Assembly: GCF_014805625.2 (NCBI RefSeq)
Contig: NW_023998415.1
Span: 3,172,273 to 3,236,272 of the forward strand
DNA: 64,000 nucleotides
DNA from: Glossina fuscipes
Lineage: Eukaryota; Arthropoda; Insecta; Diptera; Glossinidae
Reading direction: 5' to 3'
In this document: positions 40,234-52,335 of the stretch, in pieces
How positions within the stretch are numbered: position 1 is the stretch's first letter
Layout of the letters: each line of letters opens with the position of its first letter
The notes under the pieces: model-generated
What the model saw: the letters and a program-made list of their open reading frames with translations, nothing else
The model's database searches: none
Told to the model about the DNA's origin: nothing
Program-made: the position numbers and the translations under genes

Positions 40234-40419
40234 TCTTTTTTTTCTTTTTGGTTGCCAGCGCTCTTTCTCTCTTATATTTCTTTCTTCTTCTTCATCTATT
40301 TTCTTATTTCTCTTTCCCGTAAGACAGTTTCAGCCGAAGCTTTGCTGGTCTTTTTCCATTTTTTCAATATATCAAAATACCAACCATACCATTAAATTTG
40401 CATAAAGTAACTTGTGTCT

Positions 40420-41454
40420 CTAGACTTTGGCCTTAACAACTGAATGTTGTCCTTTTCGTAAAGTATCATAGTTTTGCAAAAATTTAATAATTATTTGTGC
40501 GACTGCGTCGGCATTATTTAAATGTAAGTGATGAGTACCGGGCGGGTAAGTGTGCATCACAAAGTTTTTATTATTTTCCTGTAGATAATCCGTTAGAGCG
40601 GTGTTGTCATTGCTTACGATACGTGACTTACCGCCTTTGATTACAAGATGCGGTATGGATACACGGCAAATACGTTTGGCCATTTCATTGATCAACTCTG
40701 GAGGCGCATTATATCGACGCTTCACTTTTACACGCGCATCACGCGAAAAATAGTATTTATCAGGGTGTGATGTTGATCTGGTTACGTTGCGTTCTAAAAT
40801 GTATTTACAATTTTCTAAATTTATGGATCGATCGGTGGACTCATGCAGCAAATGTTCGCATTCTTCCATAGTATAACAAGGTGGTTCCATTGCAACACAT
40901 TTATCAGTTAAACGTTCATTGAACTCCATGTTCTTCCCAATAAGATATTCCAATACAGTCGGCATATCTTCTACAGAGTAAGTGCGAAATGTTATAATAT
41001 CAAGACCTATTATCAAATCCACGTGTTCCGGATAGATGGCTGCAAAATCAAATGCTATTGCACCGCCCATTGAATGGCCCATTAAACTAACGGTTTTCCA
41101 ATTATAAGCTCTCATTACGCGTAGTATCGTGCGTACATATTCAAGAGCCTCATATTGTATACCGATGGGTAAGTGACTCGAAAGCCCATGTCCAGGTAAA
41201 TCAATACATAAAATACTGCGATATGACGTCAAGAGCGGAGCTAATTTAGCAAACGTACCGCAATTATCCAACCAACCATGTAAGGCTAAAATAGGACGTT
41301 GAAGTTGATCTCCATACCATTGACCGGCTATATGGCCCCAAGGTACTTCAATTCGAATCTCGCTGCACTGCAAATTCAATAAAAATATTTTAATTTTGTT
41401 TATTTTTTTTAGAAACTAAACACAAGTTACGTTCACGGCTGTTTTAGTAGCCAT
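40420..41454 (-). CDS. alpha/beta-hydrolase, kraken/SERHL-type serine hydrolase, two exons
   Basis: Spliced gene read as exon 1 at 41454-41431 (ATG plus seven codons, MATKTAVN), intron 41430-41368 (63 bp, starts gtaactt, ends tttgcag), exon 2 at 41367-40420 ending in TAG; the join is in phase 0 and gives 323 residues. The open frame of exon 2 runs back into the intron to a TTG, but that is not a credible start: a splice acceptor lies four codons inside it, and the ATG upstream sits in a good context (ggaagaaATGG). Motifs in spliced numbering: HGWLDN oxyanion-hole region at 38-43, DLPGHG at 64-69, nucleophile elbow GHSMGG with Ser107, and GTHHLHL near 285-291 supplying the likely catalytic His. 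The acidic triad member is not obvious. Family knowledge: Drosophila kraken and mammalian serine hydrolase-like proteins are alpha/beta-hydrolases of uncertain substrate, about 300-330 residues long, so this one is full length. No signal peptide is visible. Several fly paralogues exist, so no symbol is given. Confidence 0.93.
41368..41430 (-). other. 63-bp intron of the hydrolase gene
   Basis: Minus-strand intron with donor gtaact and acceptor tttgcag, AT-rich throughout. The size matches the dominant short-intron class of higher flies. A second AG lies five bases into the exon, so a five-base acceptor shift is possible, but only the first AG keeps the reading frame. Confidence 0.75.
41431..41454 (-). 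CDS. first coding exon of the kraken-like hydrolase
   Basis: A 24-nt coding exon with start ATG at 41454-41452 followed directly by the donor GTAACT. It joins in frame to the acceptor before codon TGC at 41367. Supported by the in-phase join, the consensus-like splice sites and the favourable bases before the ATG. The upstream purine-rich leader (gagagaaggaaga) would be 5' UTR. Transcript data would be needed to exclude an alternative first exon. Confidence 0.75.
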
Positions 41455-41929
41455 TTCTTCCTTCTCTCTTATAATTTATATAAATATTTTTTTAAATCCG
41501 ATACGCTTATCCAGGCTTTTATTCAATATCATACTAAAAGTTTTTTATACCTCACACATTAATATATTATTATATTGCAGGGCAAATGTTGTGCTTAATC
41601 GACTATGAACACAGAGAGAGGTCTCATTAAATTTTTGCCTGTTGTTTTTGACTCTTTCTGGTTTGCCTTGGCTCTCATGCATAGGCACATTCCGTAAATG
41701 CGTTCAAAGTCTACGTACGATTTCTGATGCTCTTTGTTCGTAGCGAATCTATATAGAGATATGGCGTCTGTGCAAAAATCTATGCGAGGTAAATATCATA
41801 AACACCTCGTTTTCAAATTAGTTATTAGTTTACATTGAGCCAGTTGTCATATATCTATGACATAATATAATTTACGAGTACCACAAATACAAAATCTAAT
41901 AAATTATATCCGCTGATATGTAGAAAATA

Positions 41930-42435
41930 TTAGGGTGAGTCATAAATAACTACCGATGCAGATAGGTATAATCGTTTGCTTGTATTTACCCGAGTTTTTG
42001 TTTTCACTATATAGGCGAGAGTTCAATTACTCTTCTGCTAACTGCATGTTCCATTCAACTGCTTTTCTTAACCTCTGAAATGGAGAGTCAAAAAGTGGGT
42101 ATTCGCCTCGCAATGCTTTGTGAACTTAAACAAGGCAATAGCGCTAAGGCGGCAGCTAAAAAAATATGCAGCTTACAGGGTGAAGGAACGATAGCTGATC
42201 GGGCAGTTAGAACTTGTTTGTTTGTAAAATTCAAAGGTATGACCTAAAAAAGTGGGTCGTCCTTCTGACTTTGACGACAATCTCTTAAAGGCAGTTGGGC
42301 ATTGGAGCAAAATTCAAGCCAATCAACAAGAGGTAGAGCAACAACGGCGAATACCTCGCAATCTGTCGTTAAATTGACATAATATTGAAGTAAATGTCTG
42401 ATAAAAAAACGGAAGTTACTTATGACTTGACCTAA
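41930..42435 (+). mobile_element. internally deleted mariner relic with both ends
   Basis: The left end TTAGGGTGAGTCATAAATAA begins at 41930 after a TA at 41928-41929. The right end in reverse complement, TTAGGTCAAGTCATAAGTAA, ends at 42435; the two match at about 21 of 26 bases. The right-hand TA duplication has decayed (TT). Between them only the N-terminal third of a transposase survives. The size, 506 bp against about 1.3 kb for a full element, shows loss of the catalytic region. It lies about 475 bp upstream of the hydrolase start codon. Confidence 0.85.
42080..42400 (+). pseudogene. mariner transposase N-terminal fragment, decayed
   Basis: Frame from the ATG at 42080 reads MESQKVGIRLAMLCELKQG and continues to about 42252 with the family's AAAKKIC motif and a second helix region. 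After a stop and frame change it reads VGRPSDFDDNLLKA (the GRPS linker and following helix), and after another change QSTRGRATTANTSQSVV, matching the family's QSTRELA...NTSQSTV segment. The catalytic domain is absent. It resembles the rosa-like group of tephritid mariners, from memory; subfamily assignment is tentative. Confidence 0.8.
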
Positions 42436-43193
42436 TTAAAAAACAGAAACTCGTCAGTGTAATAATAAATTTGATAAAATGTGAATGTTAAATCTTATGA
42501 TCTCTTATTGTACAGAATATTTTGTTCGTTACTGACTGCAAAAAATTAAAACGAAACGTCACGAATTGATATGGGCATGCACTGTCATTGCCAACTGCTG
42601 GAAAATAAAGAGAAAATTTGATTAGTTTTGTGGCAAATTTTAAGGTAAAATCTCTTAAACAAGACGTGAACTATAGATCTCACCGTACTTGTCGTTTATA
42701 ATGTTTGCACCATTTTCAGGTCACTGTTTGTTGTGAACTACACGACGTTCTTATACGCTAGTCACTTCCATTTTCATAGTTGGCTTGTGGCCATCAATTA
42801 GAATTGAATACGCCCACTATTAGATCTTCGTTTAATAACAAGAAGTATTTGAACAATACACACTTGGACGGACGAACTTTATCTTAATTATGAATACATT
42901 TAGTTTCTTGAGTCTGTATATTCATATTTTTAGTTGTGGCGAAACGAAGGAAAAACCTATTATGCCGCATAATCTTGGGAGCATTTAATTAATTATTCGT
43001 GAACGAATTTAGTTTACGGTATAAGGCATTCAGATGTTGTCGTAGAAAGGAGTAAGTTTGTAAGGCGAGAGGTAATTGTAAAGAGGAATAAATAAAACTT
43101 TGGCTCTTTTCTTTTGCTAGCGCCATAAGGTGATGCGAACAATTCAACTGAATATATTCTCTTTGGTTAAATGACAAGCGATTGATAACACAG

Positions 43194-43240
<47 letters not shown>
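43194..43240 (+). repeat. (CT)n microsatellite
   Basis: About 22 uninterrupted CT units, closely followed by an (AT)n run at about 43255-43274. Confidence 0.95.
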
Positions 43241-43243
<3 letters not shown>

Positions 43244-43529
43244 CCCAAACAATCTATATATATATATATATATAATAAATTTATACATGTATGTGTTTCT
43301 ATTTATTTTACGGATTAGGTCTTTTACGCTTTTTATTACTACTATCATTAATGGGTTACTAATAACACTAACAGTGAAACTTTCCAATATCTACTTTGTG
43401 TTAAAAGAGGATTACTAAAAAAAAACTATAAGAACTGTAAACAAGTGAGGAAACTATATTCGGTCGTAACGTATCTTTTATACCCATCACTTTCATACTT
43501 GATTGCATTAGTTTGTTTTTATTTATTGT

Positions 43530-43735
43530 TAGAATAGCAGTTTGCGTCATTTCCAAATTCTTTTGCAAGTTTGTGAGCGATATCTTCATTTTTGCGGACG
43601 AGAGAATGCTTATCATAGATATTACACAGTTGCACAGACGGAGAAATGAATGGACGGGCATGCTTAGCTCCATTCCGAATTTGAAACTGGCCAAGCACTT
43701 TTATACTTTATGGAGAGTTTGAACCTTGCTTTTGT
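43530..43735 (-). repeat. dispersed repeat family A, copy 5
   Basis: Reverse copy holding GATATCTTCATTTTTGCGGA at about 43579, the GCACAGACGG block and a GGACGGGCATGC segment; it ends near a poly-A run at 43754. Confidence 0.6.
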
Positions 43736-43789
43736 GCGTTATGAAAGTTTTGAAAAAAAAAAAAAAAAAATTTATGACAAACTATAAAA

Positions 43790-44165
43790 TTGAGACGGCG
43801 CATCCGATTTTTTCCATTTTTGTGGAGGTTCTAGAACGTCACCCATAGTGTTCGAATTTTTGCAGATTTATCGGTTATATATTATGAGTAAGAACGAAAG
43901 ACCAATTTTTGATTCTTTTTGAAAAACACAGGTGTCCTCGCTTTACGTAGCACTGTAAGTCTGCCCTTCGACCCGCTGCATGCAAGAACTTCGAATGTTT
44001 GCGACAAATTTGAAGCTGATAGCTTCATTTTTGCGGCCGGGAGAATATTTAGCTTAAATCTGTTCAGAATTTAGTGCTGATTAAGAACTTTGAAGTCTCG
44101 AAAGCTTCCTTTTGGGCTCTGCGAATGTTTCGTCAAAATGAATATACCTCTCATCATCAAGAAAT
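43790..44165 (-). repeat. dispersed repeat family A, copy 6
   Basis: Reverse copy directly after copy 5. Landmarks: GATAGCTTCATTTTTGCGGC near 44018, GAAAGCTTCCTTTTGGGCTC, and the end block CGTCAAAATGAATATACCTC near 44134. The two tandem copies share orientation but differ in extent, so they are probably separate insertions or a partial duplication. Confidence 0.62.
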
Positions 44166-44520
44166 ACATCATCAAGAAGTGCTCGCATAATCTGCTATTT
44201 ATAATGAAACACAAACGACGAGCGGGTGAGTACGTTTACAATACTTGCGTTGAGTGACAATAAGTAAAATATTAATAGTCTGCACACATAATGCAGTGTT
44301 AAAGAGAAGGTGCAAAGATGCCCTCAGGGAAAATTGCAATATTATATATTGTCGAAAAGCGCCCAGAATTTTTAAAAAATCGGGGCATAGATTATGCTTG
44401 GCGTTAGTTAGGATTCATTTTCGAGTTTTTTTATTATATATGTGAACGAAATGTGCGAGAAACGCTTCCCCAAATATGTCAAGTCAGGCGTAAGCAAAAT
44501 AGCTTACACTTATCGTTAGT

Positions 44521-44590
44521 ATTGGTTGTTCTGAGTCGCCATTGATTGTGCTGAGTTGATATTGGTTATTCTGAGTGAGTATTGCTTGTC
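44521..44590. repeat. 20-bp minisatellite, 3.5 copies
   Basis: Three consecutive 20-bp units start at 44521, 44541 and 44561: ATTGGTTGTTCTGAGTCGCC, ATTGATTGTGCTGAGTTGAT and ATTGGTTATTCTGAGTGAGT, followed by a partial ATTGCTTGTC. Confidence 0.8.
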
Positions 44591-46431
44591 TACATGTAAC
44601 AATATATATATGTATATATTGGTTGATGTTGACAAATGTACAAAATCATTTATTTACACATTTTCAGGTAACGTGACCGTCTTGCAGAGCCTTTATACGT
44701 CTTGCAAGATTGTTTTTCCGCCAACCTCGATCTTTCTCTATAGTCCAATAACGTAATATGAGCTCAACATTACCTAATTATTTAATAACAACATTTTATT
44801 TACCTTTTTTTTTTGCGTTTTGTTTAGTAAAAAAACAGTGATTACTTTTTATTATTTGTTGGTCCTTGACATTTTATCAATGATAACGGCAGTATGTGAC
44901 TATACCCATTTGATCGCAAGCTTTGGCGAATTAAGAGAGAGTTAGACAAATTGAGCAAAACAAAAAATTTACAGCTGTCAAAAATAGTCGGCTCTTTGTA
45001 ACCAAACAACTTTATTTGGAATTTATTTTATATTCAATTTGCAGCTGTAGTAACTTGGAACAACCACGTAAGAGAGAGTGTATTCGAAAGTTGTTGTACG
45101 TGTGTGAAGCCAAAAGAACTATAGTTATCAAACAGTACTGAATGCTATCACCTAGACGTCACTAAGTGTTTTACGTGGGTACGCTGCCGTAAAAGCTTAA
45201 GCCCATGGTGTCTAATGGCACAGGGACTGTAAAAACGCATACTCAGAGCCCCAGAGATGATTAGCCCCGGAGGTACACGTATAGACGTATCATTTTTTAC
45301 GTATAGTGGACGGTTGGTACAACACTTCGTGAACGCTCGTGCTTGCTCTTTTCTTCATTTCCCTCTTCTAAACTATCATCATACTTCTACATGTACCGAG
45401 GACATGTAAGAATTCGCCTATGGCCCAATCTTTTCTACAGCAATGTTACTGGTCATAAATCTTTCTACTGAAAGATGTTTTATTGAAAGAAACATAAAAA
45501 GAATCAAATTTCGATTTCCTGCAATAATGAGCGCTCGGGACCGATTTTTCACATTTTGGCAGACATCCTGTAGAACATGGGTTAGAATGCTCGTCGCCAT
45601 ATCTGCTGTAATTTATGAGTAATAAGAGAAAAAAAAAGGTAAATTTCAACCTTTAAACAGGGCGACCTAAGATACTCCAAGGCCGTGGGAGAAAATCATT
45701 TTGTAAGAGTATTTTCAATTGGAAAAAAGAATGTTCTCATTTGTATGAGTTATGTATGAAAATGATGTAACAATCTGTAGCGAATGCTGACTATGCTTTG
45801 TAAGTGGAACTGATCTATATACGCCATTTAAACAATTACAGTATAATGATGAATATGAAACAATTTTGCGTCGGTGGTTTTATTGATTTATTATCCTTTA
45901 TTAGAAAAAAAAAAAAATAAAAAATAAAAAATACCAAATGAAAAGGAAAATACAAATTCAATCAACAAAAAGAAATGAGAAGTGAAAAACAAACACAATA
46001 TATAAAGTATCCTTTGAATTATTGCTTTCATCATATTCATCAGGCTCAGCATCAGCAGCACCATCAGCACCAGCATCGTCATCATTATCGTGATTATATG
46101 AAACTTTTATTGTCTATCAGAGAAGTGTGATAAAAACTAGTGCATACATACAAAGTTACCTTATGCATCATGAATACTAAACATGCACACGCCTGCCCAG
46201 TCATTTATTCGTTGATGTGCAAACATTTGTTTTAAGAATGTTACAGAAAAACTATGATACATAGTTGGGGCTCGAGTCGGCTTAGTGTAAAAGTATATAA
46301 TTTTTTATGTGTTTTTAGTTTACATTGAAATAGAAAAGCATGAAAAAATTTACGTAAAATAAAAAACTTGCTTTGCTTTATACTCTTCATATGTACTCTA
46401 TAGTACATCCACTCTGAGGAGGTTACTTATG

Positions 46432-46469
<38 letters not shown>

Positions 46470-49400
46470 CCACTTGGCAAGAAAGCACTTTCGATTATTT
46501 AGCGTAAACACTAATCAATTACGTATTTCTAAGCATCGGAGAAGGCCCATAATTACAAACTTTTTTTTTTCATAGGACTGTTGATGTTATCCTAAAGTCG
46601 ATTCCAAGCTATCAAAGTATAGCATTGAAAGAGTTTTCGACTTTATATATAAAATCTAAGCAATGATGCTAACAAGTCAGATTTCTACACTACAGGACAA
46701 GCGATCTTATTTTTAAGAAGAAATGAAAAGAAAAATCATCCTTAATATGTGAGACTTCACAACTTACCCGTGAAATGTAAGTTTCTTGTGATAAGAGAAA
46801 GTGTTTTTATTGCGTGCCTTACATAACATTACATCACACCAAGTATGTGAACCGTAAACATGTGATTTGAGTGCCACCTCGGAAACCTCCTATTAAATGG
46901 AGAGCATCATCTTTCTTCTTTTTTTCTAGCGTCATTTAGAGCTTTCGTCTGGCTTCTTCATTGCATCATCTAGGGGGCTAGGTCAAGCCACGGCGAGATT
47001 TTTAAGATGCACAAATCATTCTATGTGATATTCTCGGCTTGGAAATGTGCAACAGCTCTTAACCACAAATGTACCGTTACGCTTCCTTCTTTTATGCCTC
47101 AGAGAAGCGGAAATTGTCAACTGGAAGAGAGTGTCTAAGTCACTTTAGGACGTAAAAGAAATGCATTGAAGGAGCTGAACGCCATATCTCTATTAGCTTG
47201 TGAAAAATATACGAAAGACTAGGCTATTCAGAATGATAAAACAAGGTCTAGTAGTAGATGTTTGTCATATTATATTTTCATCTAATGATTCCGGATACAT
47301 TTCACAATCAATTAAAAGAATCCTTTTATTTTGTTCAATGCAACATTTTGATTTATTTGGATTCGGTCTGTTTCTTAGAAAGTCTGAGTTATTTAGGGGA
47401 CCCTTTGCACGTCGCTTTCTTTCACAGTTCTATCACACTATTGTCTACAAGTGTGACTCGAGTGTGGTCATCAATCATTGCCAGCTCTTTTATGAAATCC
47501 TTGTAGCATCGATTTCTTTTTTCTTTTTTGCTGTACTGAAAATGTTTTTTTTTTTGCACTTAACAATACCGTTAAGAGTAATTTAGTCGCATAGTTTTCG
47601 TGACATTGCAAAAGTTACAAAGATGCAGATAGGAAATTGAGTTGGAACTCGAAGTAGAAATATGATAGTGATTTTTCCCTAGGCAATGCAGCAATAGATT
47701 AGGACCTAATGGCTCGATAGGACCCGGTGTGTATCATCCGAACTCGAACTCTACACCAAGTAGAGAAGAACCCGATTACGGCATCTTCTTATATAAATCA
47801 AAGTCACCGAAAGTGCATATTGAGTTATGCTGTCGTTCTGGTGTTAACTAGCATCTAGAAACAAAACTGCTTACAACTTAATCGTAACATGAATTAGTTG
47901 TGATTGATATGAAATTTGAAAAGGGAAAAATTCAAAGACTAACAGGAACGCTTTAAACCAACCTGTGTGTGAAACACGGAAAATATTTTCTTGCCAGCAT
48001 TATGTATATACACGCATATGTATATGCGTGCGTTCGCGCCCCTTTTTTTTCCCCCTTTTTTTGTTGTAATGTATAGAACGTTGTTTTGCTTAGATATACG
48101 AGAAAATGTCTCTTTAATCCGGTTTTAGTTTTTTTCTTTTTTTTTTCTTTTTCGCTATTTTCGTGTGAGAAATGTTAATGATAATGCATATATACAGCGG
48201 AGAGAGATATAAATAAAAAATAAAAAAAACTCATTTCTAACAGACAAATAGGCAACCAAAGCCGCCTATACATCTGAGAATTGTATACATGCATATACAC
48301 ATTTATCTATATATATGTATATGTATATGTGTATGTATATATATATGCATATGCATTTACTTATGAATGTTCAGACAGCATTCATGTGTATTCTACCCAA
48401 GGTACAATGCACGAAAAACGTCTAAAACATATAAAGCCCAGTAAACATTAATGAAGTTAAGTGAAGTCAAGGCTATAAAAAATTGTATCATGAATTATTT
48501 CTCTAAATGGATTTAATTTTATCAGAGCCTTGGTGTTTGTTTAAATTCGCACACTCTTAAACACTTATACATACAATTTATTTGTCATTGTATTTAACTC
48601 GAATTTTGCAAAAAATTTTTGTTAACTATCCACAAATTCATTGTCAGCTTAAACTTTTTCGGTTTTCTCTTTGCCTTAACTAACTTGAGATTTATTCCTA
48701 GTTCCACCTTAAGCGATTACAATAGCTAACCACTTTATTTAAAATGGCAAATTTACAGCAATACGATTGTGTACGATACGCCTAAAATTTCTATTGAAAA
48801 TCCGTTGATTGAGAAACTTGCAAAGGGATAAAGACAATCAAGAGTAAGAAAAAGGGTTCACATAAAAAGGACATTTACAATTGTTGCTCTCTTCATTTTT
48901 GTATTTCACAAATCCTATACGTTCTTATGCTGGAAAGAGCAACTATGTGACCAACAAATTTACACTCCAGTATGCCTACATTTGTAGGTACAACGAACAA
49001 GCTACAGCCGAATCTCTTGATACTCCTTTTATGGAAGCGTTTGAAAAAAGATGAACGTAGAGCGGATTTTGTCTTCACATATCTATCTTCAATTTTACAT
49101 TTTTCTAATCTGACCAAGCGCTCAGTGGATGTCTGCTAATCGTGTAACATGACGATAGTCAGAAAGAAATGAAGTAAAAGATAGGCGCAAGCTAGTGAGT
49201 GTGTGCTGAATCGATAAATGCTATCTATGCCTTTACCAACGAAGCACTCACGATAGCCACGATAAAAGTAAACTCTACCGCAGTCAGATTTGAATCCGCA
49301 AACACTGACTGACTTGGTACTCGCGACTCTTATTTATAACGGTTACTCTTGCGGATATGAAATGAATCCATTCCGTAATCCATCTAAAAATGTTAAGTCT

Positions 49401-52019
49401 TGCGGTCGACTACTCGTCAGATCAACTGCCAATCTAGTAATGAGCTAAAGGTTATCTTGTAAATGCTGTAAAGAGTAACCTTATTGTCTTAAATGTTACT
49501 TGCTTCCTCTGAAGAGTAGTTCAGACATCTAGTAAAATAGCATATGCGACGTACAAGGCATCGCTGTAATGCCTGATAGAATACTCGAATAGGGTTTTTC
49601 AACTTATCTTACTTTGTTTTATTACTTTACCTACTTTGAAGTAACACAAGTTTTCCCTCTGCAACGAATTATAAAATCCGTGCAAGCACGAGCTGTATCT
49701 GGCAGAAAGGTCTCATCGCTTGTTCCGCCATAGTTAATAGAAAAGTTATTGCTTCCATCCAGTTGATACAGTTCATATACTTTAAAAATAATTGCATAAA
49801 TTTTATGTTTATCCGTGAGCGTACGAACTCCAAGCAACAGTATTCAGTTCGCATTCGAAATGATTAAACGGACTTCATACACTCACATGTAAAGTAATTT
49901 CTGAATGCATTCCGAAAACCTTTATTAAAGGATCTCGTGTCGAGCAAGGATATTTAAAGAAGCAAGAAAAAAAACGAAAGAAAAGTTGAAAATTGTTAAT
50001 CAATGTTTTGTTGTTTGTTTAAATTTTTCGGTTTTCCTTTATGTTGTGTGGCTAAACAACAAAGTATTATTCAATATTTACTAAAAAAGGAAAAAGAAAT
50101 GTTTAAATGAGAAAAAGTAAAGAGCGAACTGAATAATGTATGTATGTGTACGCATGAGAAGAATAAATCGTTTAATGTTTGATTGAGTCTAGGGTTGTTG
50201 TTCGTTCTTCTTCTTGTTTAATTAAAGTTTTCAAAAAATAAAAGCATTTTCCCTTTTTGTTTATCAAACGATGTTATATTTGCCATAAATAAAGGAATAA
50301 TTTGTACAACATTAAGAAGAAGCGAAAAATATGAATATTAAAAAAAAGAAAACGCTTTGAAACATTCTTGAGAAAATGAATACAAGAGAAATTCTTTTGT
50401 TGCCTTTGTATAAAAAGTATTAATGAATTAATCTATTGGTACGTGATGGGGTTTTCCAAGCTTATAAAACTCTCAGAATTTGTTTTTGCACCTACTATAT
50501 GCCGTGAACCTAGCGAAGCGATGAGCGTTTTTGCTATTTAAGGATACACAGAGGACCATCAAGTATAATACTTAAAAAAGGTTTACCTTCATTTTGTAGG
50601 TGCTTAAGTTACGAATTTATATGAAAAGGTAACAAGTCGTTTGCTTTACATAGGTGAAAAATTGAGTTAATCTTTGCTTTGTTACCTTGTAGATGAAGGT
50701 TATTAGTAATTTACGAGCGGGCTCCTTGTTAGCATTGTGAGAGGAAAAATAAGACAAATAAGACAAGCAAATTATTAACTTGTCTCATCCTATACTCTCT
50801 CAGGCAGATTTGCGCTTAGCTTTCTGTTTGCCACCTGCATTACTTTCCACGTTCGTGTTTACAAATGTTTGCTTGAGAAATATTAGATGTTTACTTAGCC
50901 TTTTTACAACAATTTTGTGTTAAATAATTAAGAATTATTTTCATTTTTCATCCAATTGACGCCCTCAAATGGGCATGTCAAGAGTACTGCATCGTTTTTA
51001 TCTCTATTAATGTCTCGCCTATTCCGCGTTATGAATTCTTTTTATGTCTGTGAAAAATAAATTTACTAGCCATCAGGATCCAGTGAAGCGGGTCGCTACG
51101 AGAAATGAAGAGGCTCGGAAACAGCTCTCCCAATCAATTGAAATATCGTGCAAGCGATGAATCTAGCCGGACGAGGACACTGAGGTCGCTGCAAGATCGC
51201 ATCAAGGTTATCTAGAAAGTTATCTTCGATTATCGCGATGTTTTGGACAATGAACTTCTTTAATCAGACTAACCAGTTAACAGATAATTTCCCTTTTTAT
51301 TTTTTTAGCTAATAAAAGCCGCCAGTTACAGCATACAAAGGCACTTAAAGTTACTCATTACTATATTAATAATATCTGTTTTATTATTGGGCTAACAAGA
51401 AACGCCCACCTACAGTATATAAAGAGACTTGCACTTATTCATGTTATATATTCATCCAGAGTCAATGCATATTTATATGATTACTTTATGAAAATTAGCT
51501 TAACTTACATTATGATTTGATTCGGTTAACCGGATCAAAAAAAAAAAAAAAAAAAAAAACGGGGAAAAAAAGATAGCAAGTAGTATATATTTTTGCAAGT
51601 AAGATAAAAGATGTGAAATAAGTAAAACGATGGAACGTATGCCGAAAGCATTAAATATTAATATCAATTCCTTGCTGTTTCTAAAGTTTCTCAAGTTAAA
51701 ATCATCGCTTTGAGGAAAGTCGTTTCAATCAGCTGAGAATAGAAAAGAAAATACGCTAAAATCTTAAGTTATTGGTATGGGTGATGGGTGGGTTATACGA
51801 AGGATAGGTATCCCTGCATGTGGGAGTAGATCAAGTACTGACGTATTTTTATTGCGCAATATACCAATCACCCCTGCCTTCTAAAAGATTGAAAAAAAGG
51901 AAATATGTACATATGCATATCCTACAATATTGGGTGGGTGTGGCTGATTTTTGATATTCTTGTAGATAAATTTTATGGAAATTTATATCGCGTGTTTGTG
52001 TAGTTTATGAGCAACGACC
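44591..52019. other. non-coding DNA, nothing firmly recognised
   Basis: AT-rich with scattered A/T runs. GC-richer patches at 45150-45300, 46860-47120, 47650-47830, 49160-49440 and 51060-51200 could be repeat debris. A minus-strand frame at 49631-49837 looks less random than most (see findings). An 8-bp inverted repeat CACGCATA/TATGCGTG with a 4-bp loop is at 48011-48030. Confidence 0.5.
46435..46468 (+). repeat. (AT)n microsatellite
   Basis: About 16 AT units in otherwise unremarkable DNA. Confidence 0.9.
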
Positions 52020-52335
52020 AAAAGACACGGCTAGCAAAGGTGTTCTCGGTTTTGATTGTATGCACCTGTGGGCATTGTAGGCATGCTTTTTGATCTGCGT
52101 ATGCCGTTTTCAAACTCTTTTGCAAATTTTTAGGCGACATATTTTTTGCGAACGGCAGGCTGCAGGCATTGCACAGACGGACAACCGGACAGATGGAAAG
52201 AAGGACATGTTTAAATTGATTTAGAATTTGACGCTGATCAAGAATATATAAATTTTGTAGAGTCTTTGAAGCTCCCTTCCGGGCGTTTTGCAAAATGAAT
52301 ATATGCCTCTTCCTTCAGTGATGGATATAAAAAAT
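52020..52335 (-). repeat. dispersed repeat family A, copy 7
   Basis: Reverse copy with GCACAGACGGACAACCGG, GACGCTGATCAAGAATATAT, GAAGCTCCCTTCCGGGCG and the end block GCAAAATGAATATATGCCTC. Confidence 0.6.

Noticed and set aside
41368..41379. Start of the hydrolase at the TTG at 41379
   Set aside because: These bases are intronic, ending in a splice acceptor (cag at 41370-41368); a proper ATG exon lies at 41454-41431.
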